Shown one piece after another: positions 6,878 to 11,377 of a stretch of 11,377 nt of DNA; positions within the stretch are counted from its first letter, which is position 1, and each line of letters begins with the position of its first letter. Origin of the DNA: CAZFQG01 sp964520785. Lineage in GTDB: Bacteria; Planctomycetota; Planctomycetia; Pirellulales; Thermoguttaceae. Both the position numbers and the translations under genes were made by a program. Below the pieces are notes generated by a model. The model searched no databases. It was not told the origin of the DNA and worked only from the letters and a program-made list of their open reading frames with translations. The stretch covers positions 1 to 11,377 of the forward strand of contig CAZFQG010000199.1 in NCBI GenBank assembly GCA_964520785.1. Direction: 5' to 3'.

Positions 6878-6892
6878 GTTTCGGGTTTTTTT
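6864..6892 (+). terminator. Possible terminator or attenuator after the aldolase
   Basis: CCG and AAA (6864-6870, one bulged G) can pair with TTTCGG (6879-6884), followed by G and seven Ts (6886-6892). The stem spans the aldolase stop codon, so ribosomes could disrupt it, and full or partial termination before the PHP gene is possible. The stem is weak. Confidence 0.35.
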
Positions 6893-6965
6893 GATAACCG
6901 CCAATATCCCGCGCGGAACCGATGGACGCAAACGCATCTTGATTTCCAAGCACCCCAACAAATCC

Positions 6966-7913
6966 ATGAATGACGTCACGCCCGCCGGGCGATACCCCTG
7001 CGACATGCATTGCCACACGACCCGGTCCGACGGTGCCGATACGCCGGAAGAGCTGATTGCCGAGGCAGTGCTGGTCGGCATGGTGGGGGTCGCGATTACC
7101 GACCACGACGTCCCGCCTCCTCTGGAGATCGAAGGCCGCGATTCGGTTGAATATGCCGCCGAGCGGGATGTGCGGCTTATTCTCGGATACGAGTTCTCTT
7201 GCGACAAGTCCGTCGATGACGTCCATATCTGTGGATACCGCCTGGACTGGAGCCACCCGGAGCTTCTTGCCGAGGTCGATGCGGCTGCGCGGAGCAAATC
7301 GGACGCCTATCGGGAACTCTGCGGACGGCTGAGCGATTTCGGAATGCCGGTTGACTGGGAGAACGACATTCTCCACGGTGTCGACCCCGCTGGCCGGTTG
7401 GTTAAGCGCACCCCGGAGGAAGTGCAGCGAAAACATATCTTCGAGGCGATGGAAAGGCTGGGGCACGCGGCGTCCTGGAGCGACGCGAAACTTCTGGTTC
7501 GCGATAATCCGGACTTGAACGTCAAACGGCGGAAGATAGAAGCCACGGACGCCGTTCGACTTATCCATGCATGCGGTGGAATCGCCGTCTTGGCGCACCC
7601 TTATCTAATCGACGAGCGCATTGATGTGCCCGACCGGCCCGCGACGCGCGATGAATACATCAACGTGTTAATCGACGCCGGCCTGGATGGCATCGAATCG
7701 CGCTACACCTACGACAAGACGACTTACAAAGGTGAACAGACTCCGGAAGAAATCGAAGCTGAGGTCGTGTCGAAGTATGCCCGACGAGTCCGCTTCTTAA
7801 GCGGTGGCTCGGATTACCACGCCGATCAGAAGAAGGCGGCCGGCAAGGTCCGTTATCTTGGAGAGCGCGGTTTGACACTCGGCGAATTCGAGCTGGCGTT
7901 TGAGAATGGCTAG
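6966..7913 (+). CDS. PHP-domain phosphoesterase (YciV/TrpH-like)
   Basis: The 315-residue product from ATG 6966 has the complete set of PHP metal ligands: DMHCH (His15, His17), Asp22, ITDHD (Asp46, His47), Glu76 in GYEFSC, His87, His157 in the insert region, LAHP (His211) and GGSDYH (Asp283, His285). The layout, with an inserted helical segment at about 95-200 and the RKHI motif, matches the YciV/TrpH subgroup, which includes RNase AM and 3',5'-nucleoside bisphosphate phosphatases; sugar-phosphate phosphatases of the superfamily are also possible. It is cytoplasmic, with no signal peptide. No clear ribosome site precedes ATG 6966 (a second ATG overlaps at 6970 out of frame). It lies 88 bases after the aldolase and 18 before the DeoC-like gene, suggesting a role in the same pathway, perhaps removing a phosphate from an intermediate. 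Confidence 0.88.
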   Translation: MNDVTPAGRYPCDMHCHTTRSDGADTPEELIAEAVLVGMVGVAITDHDVPPPLEIEGRDSVEYAAERDVRLILGYEFSCDKSVDDVHICGYRLDWSHPELLAEVDAAARSKSDAYRELCGRLSDFGMPVDWENDILHGVDPAGRLVKRTPEEVQRKHIFEAMERLGHAASWSDAKLLVRDNPDLNVKRRKIEATDAVRLIHACGGIAVLAHPYLIDERIDVPDRPATRDEYINVLIDAGLDGIESRYTYDKTTYKGEQTPEEIEAEVVSKYARRVRFLSGGSDYHADQKKAAGKVRYLGERGLTLGEFELAFENG

Positions 7914-7931
7914 GACCGTGGAGCATTGAAA

Positions 7932-8642
7932 ATGGTGGATTTGCGAACCCTTGATACGACCTCACTTGCCGCGATGCTCGACCACTCCATCTTGGGCAAG
8001 GACACGCAGGAGGCGGAAATTCGGCGTGGTTGCGCCCAGGCACGCGAATACGGATTCGCGGCCTTCTACACCAGTAGCTCGTACTGGTCTCCGATAGTCA
8101 AGGACGAACTCAGCGGATTTCCCAATATTGAGATTGGAACCGGTATCGCGTTTCCATTTGGCACTGTGCCGCCGAACGTGAAGGCATTTGAGACGGAGGA
8201 GGCTCTTCGGCGCGGGTGTACGGCGGTTGACATGGTTCTCAACGTGGGGGCTCTCAAGGACGGTCGGTTCCGGATCATTGAAGAGGAGCTGCGTCTTTTC
8301 GTCCAAGCTGCCGGGGAGGCGGTCACCAAGTGCATCCTCGACGTCTGTTTTCTCACGGAGGACGAGATCGTCGCGGGGTGCAATATGATCGCCGGCGCGG
8401 GGATCGCTTTTGCGAAGACCTCCAGTGGGCAATATCAGGGGCCGACCCTGGAGCAGTTTTTGCTGATGCGCGAAACCCTTCGCGATACGGGCGTGAAGCT
8501 GAAGGTCGCGGGGGTCAAGTTCCCCCGTCCCCAGAATGCGTTTGCCTTCATCATGGCCGGTGCCGACCGCATCGGAACGCGCGCGGCTCCCGAGATCGTG
8601 GATGCATTTGAGACGATCCGTGCGGGTATGGGCCTTGGATAA
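7932..8642 (+). CDS. deoC: DeoC-like class I aldolase, atypical phosphate site
   Basis: The 236-residue product from ATG 7932 (GTGGAG at 7918-7923, eight-base spacer; an in-frame TTG at 7926 is too close to it) has the deoxyribose-phosphate aldolase fold. LDHS (17-20), Asp100 in VDMVLNVGALKDG, Lys162 in AKTSSG (the Schiff-base lysine, E. coli Lys167) and Lys191 (E. coli Lys201) are present. Normal DeoC splits 2-deoxyribose 5-phosphate to acetaldehyde and glyceraldehyde 3-phosphate. Here, however, GGIR after the second Lys is GVKFP, the RIGTSS motif is RIGTRAA (213-219), and the usual VCVNP strand is FYTSSS (45-50). These differences touch the phosphate pocket and the active-site cysteine region, so substrate preference may differ. 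It is probably translated with the PHP gene 18 bases upstream. Confidence 0.85.
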   Translation: MVDLRTLDTTSLAAMLDHSILGKDTQEAEIRRGCAQAREYGFAAFYTSSSYWSPIVKDELSGFPNIEIGTGIAFPFGTVPPNVKAFETEEALRRGCTAVDMVLNVGALKDGRFRIIEEELRLFVQAAGEAVTKCILDVCFLTEDEIVAGCNMIAGAGIAFAKTSSGQYQGPTLEQFLLMRETLRDTGVKLKVAGVKFPRPQNAFAFIMAGADRIGTRAAPEIVDAFETIRAGMGLG

Positions 8643-8979
8643 GGGGCAGCGCTGTTCCCTGCGTTTCAGTCGAGGTTGGTGAGAACTCCAACGTTCCGAA
8701 GGCCCGGCGGGTTTTTGGATTTTCCAGGAAAAGTTTCCTTAATTTTCGCCGTTCATCGACCGAAAAACCGTTCTGTGTGGATGATAACGGTATTCCGGGC
8801 AAGGTTCGCAGGGGATCTAGCCCGCGATAGAGGGAATCGGTCATGGATGGCGGCCTTTTTGCGGCGAGTCAGGTCCATCTTTTCCCTGAAATCCGGCCGA
8901 AAAGAACCGTGTGGCGGCTGGACAAAACGTTCGCTGGCGGGTACATTTACCTTTTATGCTAAAGTAGAGTAGGTATCTC

Positions 8980-9003
8980 TCGCCCGATTCTGACTTCGGG
9001 CGA
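8980..9003 (+). promoter_or_regulatory. Stable hairpin in the rpsU leader
   Basis: TCGCCCG (8980-8986) pairs perfectly with CGGGCGA (8997-9003) across a ten-base loop, and CTC/GAG just outside can extend it past a small bulge. It is about 115 bases before the rpsU start and lacks a T-run, so a role in leader folding, stability or control of bS21 synthesis is more likely than termination. Confidence 0.5.
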
Positions 9004-9104
9004 TAGAGTCTGCTTCGCGCGGCGGCATAGGTTGGTCCATATTCAATAAGCATAGAGTATTTAGCGGTGTCTTGGTTGGCGGTTGGTTGAACCTGAAACC
9101 GAAA

Positions 9105-9110
9105 AAGGAG
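9105..9110 (+). promoter_or_regulatory. rpsU: Ribosome binding site that sets a TTG start for rpsU
   Basis: AAGGAG lies eight bases before TTG 9119. Other in-frame TTGs at 9083 and 9113 are upstream of it or too close to it. No ATG exists near the expected N-terminus. Confidence 0.7.
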
Positions 9111-9118
9111 AGTTGAGC

Positions 9119-9316
9119 TTGGTCAAGCTGACATTACGCGAGAAAGAGTCTATTCAAGAGGCCGTGCGCCGTTTCCGGAAACTTGTGGAGCGGAGCGGCC
9201 TGAAGAAGGAAATGCGACGCCGAGAGCATTATGAGAAGCCAAGCGAGACCAAGCGTCGTTCCAGGCTCCGAGCAGAGCGTCGAAACAAACGCCTGCGAAC
9301 GCTCCAGCGCGATTGA
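9119..9316 (+). CDS. rpsU: Small ribosomal subunit protein bS21
   Basis: The 65-residue product from TTG 9119 is very basic and matches bS21: MVKLTLREKESIQEA at the start, AVRRFRKL (15-22), then RRREHYEKP (33-41), followed by an Arg/Lys-rich tail. Family members are 57-75 residues, so it is full length. bS21 binds the 30S subunit near the 3' end of 16S rRNA and helps start translation. The start codon is the uncommon TTG, chosen by the excellent AAGGAG spacing and the family N-terminus. It appears to be a single-gene transcript with its own leader hairpin upstream and a terminator at 9393-9421. Its position ahead of the 23S gene groups ribosomal functions, though promoters in between suggest separate transcription. 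Confidence 0.92.
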   Translation: MVKLTLREKESIQEAVRRFRKLVERSGLKKEMRRREHYEKPSETKRRSRLRAERRNKRLRTLQRD

Positions 9317-9392
9317 TAGCCGCTTGAGGGGGCCTCTGCTGACGAGGCGGCGATTCTCGAATTCCCGAGTCTACGAATGGGGCGGTCTGCGC

Positions 9393-9421
9393 CGGCAGTG
9401 CGGGTGTCGTGCCGCTTTTTT
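9393..9421 (+). terminator. Rho-independent terminator downstream of rpsU
   Basis: CGGCA (9393-9397) pairs with TGCCG (9410-9414), then one C and six Ts (9416-9421). The alternative inner stem GCGG/CCGC is also adjacent to the T-run. It is 77 bases after the rpsU stop. Confidence 0.5.
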
Positions 9422-9592
9422 CGCGCATTTGTCTTGCCCTTGCTTTCCGACTGGTCCGCGGCTTGGGGTCATCGCGATGGGGCGATCTTTGCGTTGGACG
9501 GCAACTACGGCGCGCGTCGCCAAGGCCATGTGAATACACTCTGGAGAGGGGGGTCCTTTGTCAGAAGGGGGTAAAAAAAGAATTCGAGGCCC

Positions 9593-9620
9593 TTGCAATG
9601 CATTTCGGTTTTAGTACAAT
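9593..9620 (+). promoter_or_regulatory. Promoter candidate upstream of the structured region
   Basis: TTGCAA (9593-9598) and TACAAT (9615-9620) are 16 bases apart. Matches to consensus are 4/6 and 5/6. Transcription would start near 9627 and run through the hairpins at 9682-9822 towards the 23S gene. Confidence 0.45.
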
Positions 9621-9626
9621 ACATTG

Positions 9627-9822
9627 TTTCCCAATGAGGTAGCACGCTCCTTAACATTCAGCGTTGCTCGACTGGGAGAGGCGAGGGTACCCCCCTCGAT
9701 TTTGGAGTGAAGTGGAGGGGATGCATTGCTAGGTTGCAAGAAAAAGACGTAGCAAGGTCCCTCAAGCTCCCAGCAGCCCTTGCTACGTCGGTGGTCCAGC
9801 CCCTCCCCGAGGCAGACCACTG
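9627..9822 (+). ncRNA. Candidate structured RNA ahead of the 23S promoters
   Basis: No protein frame is credible here. Three local stems are visible: CGAGGG/CCCTCG (9682-9698), a perfect 12-bp stem GACGTAGCAAGG/CCTTGCTACGTC (9746-9757 with 9778-9789), and GTGGTC/GACCAC (9791-9796 with 9815-9820). Loops of the last two also have exact seven-base complements upstream (see findings). A promoter-like element sits just before it. It does not show the hallmarks I know of tmRNA, RNase P RNA, SRP RNA or tRNA. It could be an independent small RNA or an upstream part of the 23S leader; the boundaries are estimates. Confidence 0.4.
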
Positions 9823-9882
9823 AAGTATAGACCTCGGATGGCGATTTCGGGAGCGAGCGAGAAAAAATTTTGTTTCGGTGGC

Positions 9883-9910
9883 TTGCCAAGACGCGGAAAG
9901 CCGATAGAAT
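9883..9910 (+). promoter_or_regulatory. 23S rRNA promoter candidate P1
   Basis: TTGCCA (9883-9888) and TAGAAT (9905-9910) are 16 bases apart, each one base off consensus. It points towards the 23S gene, with an AT-rich patch (9861-9873) just upstream that could act as an UP element. Confidence 0.55.
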
Positions 9911-10000
9911 AGTCTCGTCGCCCGAATTGGCACCTTGTTTTTTCAGTCATTTGGGCCTTTGCGTTGAAAGGGTTTAACGGCGGTTTTTTCGCACGTCCCC

Positions 10001-10029
10001 TTGAAGGCCGGTTGTAATTCGGCTATATT
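10001..10029 (+). promoter_or_regulatory. 23S rRNA promoter candidate P2
   Basis: TTGAAG (10001-10006) and TATATT (10024-10029) are 17 bases apart. Transcription would start near 10036, giving a leader of about 410 bases that includes the boxB/boxA element. With P1 it forms the tandem layout usual for rRNA genes. Confidence 0.55.
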
Positions 10030-10154
10030 GAAGGTTTTCGGGATTGAGGCGAAAATGGCTTGGCGTCGGAATGTAAGACGCTGGCGGGTTGGATTGACAG
10101 AGCTTGGTTTCCATGCCATGGTTGATTAGTGGGCGAGTGGAAGTCGTGCTCCGT

Positions 10155-10169
10155 CGATCCGGCGGATCG
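10155..10169 (+). promoter_or_regulatory. boxB-like hairpin of the rRNA leader
   Basis: CGATCC (10155-10160) pairs with GGATCG (10164-10169) across a GGC loop. It lies 19 bases before boxA, the order seen in rRNA antitermination leaders. Confidence 0.55.
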
Positions 10170-10188
10170 GAACCCGTTGTTCCGAATG

Positions 10189-10205
10189 TGATCTTTGACA
10201 ATTTG
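10189..10205 (+). promoter_or_regulatory. boxA antitermination element
   Basis: TGATCTTTGACAATTT closely matches the E. coli rRNA boxA (TGCTCTTTAACAATTT). In rRNA transcripts boxA recruits NusB/S10 to prevent premature termination. It could be misread as a TTGACA -35 box, but the boxA fit is better. It is about 240 bases before the 23S 5' end. Confidence 0.75.
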
Positions 10206-10447
10206 GTTGCATTTGAGTGGCAAAAAACACCATGAGATTATGGAAAGGCGTCATTTGACGTTTTTTCCGTACTCCGTGGCCTTAGATGTGCTTTCCACGG
10301 TCGGTCGTCACCGGTTTTTCGGTGGAGGTCGATCTGGGAAGGCGATACGAGGAGCTATCGTTACACATTTGCCGCGGTGGGAATCGCGGCGATGGCGAGA
10401 ACGTTGCGTTCATGATTCCAGGCTTGCTTGGAGCATTGAATTCATAC

Positions 10448-11377
10448 GATCAAGCTACTAAGGGCATATGGAGGATGTCTTGGCATCAGAAGACTTTGAA
10501 GGGCGTGGAAGACTGCGATAAGCTCGGGGGAGTTGTCAAACGAGCGTTGATCCCGAGATCCCTGAACTGGCGTGTACTGAATTCATAGGTGCACGCGGGT
10601 AACGCGGTGAACTGAAACATCTCAGTAACCGCAGGAAGAGAAAGAAAACTCGATTTCCTCAGTAGCGGCGAGCGAACCGGAAAGAGCCCAAACCGTGGGG
10701 GTTTCCTCCGCGGGGTTGTAGGGCCTCTCACATGAGAGTCATAAAGCAATTCGGTAGTGGAACGGCTTGGAAAGACCGACCACAGAGGGTGACAGTCCCG
10801 TACGCGACACTGAATTGTCTCTCGAGAGGTACCTGAGTAGGTCGGGTCACGTGGAACCCCGACTGAATCTACGGGGACCATCCCGTAAGGCTAAATACTC
10901 TCTGATGACCGATAGTGGACTAAGTAGGGTGATTGAAAGATGAGAAGAACCCCCGCTAGGGGAGGAATGTGAACCTGAAACCATATGCCTACAAGCGGTC
11001 GGAGCACTATTGAAAGTGTGACGGCGTGCCTTTTGCATAATGATCCGGCGAGTTACCGTCGTCGGCCTGGTTAAGACCTTCCGGGTCGGAGCCGTAGGGA
11101 AACCGAGTCTGAATAGGGCGCATGTCGACGGTGGTAGACGCGAAACCGGGTGACCTATCCATGGGCAGGTTGAAGCGCGGGTTATACCGCGTGGAGGACC
11201 GAACCCACTTGGGTTGAAAACCGAGGGGATGACCTGTGGAGAGGAGTGAAAGTCTAATCAAACCCGGAGATAGCTCGTTCTCTCCGAAATAGCTTTAGGG
11301 CTAGCCTTGAGCCACTACGCATCGGGGGTAGAGATACTGAATCGGTTTGGGGCCCTTCCCGGGGTACCCTGCTGAAC
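10448..11377 (+). rRNA. rrl: 23S ribosomal RNA, 5' part (runs off the window)
   Basis: The start is placed by matching CAAGCTACTAAG and GGAGGATG to the E. coli 23S 5' end; it may be off by several bases. Universal blocks follow in order: ACTGAAACATCT (about 10612), AGTAGCGGCGAGCGAAC (about 10661), GGGTGACAGTCCCGTA (about 10788), GGGGACCATCCCGTAAGG (about 10873), ACCGATAGTG (about 10908), ATGGGCAGGTTGAAG (about 11160), GGAGGACCGAACC (about 11192) and GGAGATAGCT (about 11265). About 930 bases, close to the first third of the molecule, corresponding to domain I and part of domain II. No 16S rRNA or tRNA precedes it in this window; the gene immediately upstream is rpsU, and a private leader with promoters and boxA is present. 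Open frames drawn across it are spurious. Confidence 0.97.

Larger units (their letters stand above)
8643..9118. other. Intergenic region and probable leader of rpsU
   Basis: No protein gene is recognisable. The first part holds a weak GC element followed by Ts (CCCGGCGGGTTTTT, about 8702-8716) that may end the aldolase-group transcript. TATGCT (8955-8960) is a possible -10 box for rpsU, with only a poor -35 (TTCGCT, 8930-8935, 19-base spacer). A strong hairpin follows at 8980-9003. No tRNA was seen. Confidence 0.45.

Noticed and set aside
6029..7598. Long minus-strand frames of 252 and 290 codons
   Set aside because: They mirror the aldolase and PHP genes, whose active-site motifs are complete on the plus strand; the antisense products resemble nothing.
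7660..8432. Minus-strand frames opposite the PHP and DeoC-like genes
   Set aside because: Low-complexity shadows of well-supported plus-strand genes.
9611..9933. Minus-strand frames of about 90 codons across the structured RNA region
   Set aside because: No family resemblance or ribosome site, and the inverted repeats explain the region better as RNA structure.
10094..10122. TTGACA at 10094-10099 as a third rRNA promoter
   Set aside because: No acceptable -10 box 15-19 bases downstream (CATGGT at 17).
8643..10447. tRNA genes, 16S rRNA, CRISPR arrays or insertion sequences in the long gaps
   Set aside because: No T-loop or acceptor-stem pattern, no conserved 16S blocks, no regularly spaced repeats and no transposase frame were found by reading; a tRNA or repeat search program would be needed for certainty.
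10195..10588. Short plus-strand frames at the 23S boundary
   Set aside because: They run into rRNA sequence, and the region is a boxA-containing leader; no ribosome site or family match.
10486..11261. Minus-strand frames across the rRNA
   Set aside because: Conserved 23S blocks on the plus strand explain the sequence.

Overview
The window reads as a moderately GC-rich bacterial chromosome segment, most likely from a planctomycete or another PVC-group relative. The pointers are a 23S rRNA gene that stands alone without an upstream 16S gene (an arrangement known in planctomycetes), a secreted VCBS/FG-GAP protein of the kind abundant in that phylum, a TTG-started bS21 gene, and long gaps between genes. 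The lineage is inferred; no 16S is present to confirm it.

Layout. 1-884: the 3' part of a zinc-dependent medium-chain alcohol dehydrogenase resembling the phosphonate-catabolism-associated branch. 913-2202: an intact organophosphate:phosphate-antiporter-type MFS transporter. 2190-3054: a second transporter of the same superfamily, broken by loss of its first helix and of its middle, with a frameshift. 3290-4477: a secreted seven-repeat calcium-loop beta-propeller protein. On the minus strand, 5166 down to 4676: an ArsR-type repressor overlapped by a 53-residue Cys/His-rich microprotein that appears in no obvious frame-length filter, with a palindromic operator candidate at 5193-5218. 5219-6010 is gene-poor. 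6023-8642: a plus-strand set of class II (zinc) aldolase, PHP phosphoesterase and a divergent DeoC-like class I aldolase. 8643-9118 is a leader-like gap before rpsU (bS21, 9119-9316). 9317-10447 has no protein gene but carries a terminator, three promoter-like elements, a structured RNA candidate (about 9627-9822) and a boxB/boxA antitermination leader. 10448-11377 is the 5' third of 23S rRNA, running off the window.

How parts may work together. The dehydrogenase and the transporters suggest uptake and oxidation of a phosphorylated or phosphonate-derived carbon compound. The aldolase-PHP-DeoC group suggests breakdown of a phosphorylated or deoxy sugar, but the DeoC-like protein has lost several phosphate-pocket residues, so its substrate is open. 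The ArsR-microprotein pair looks like a compact, self-regulated metal or redox response unit. The right end is ribosome-related: bS21 followed by an independently transcribed 23S gene.

The most promising items for follow-up are the ArsR-coupled Cys-rich microprotein, the structured RNA candidate in front of the 23S promoters, and the atypical DeoC-like aldolase.
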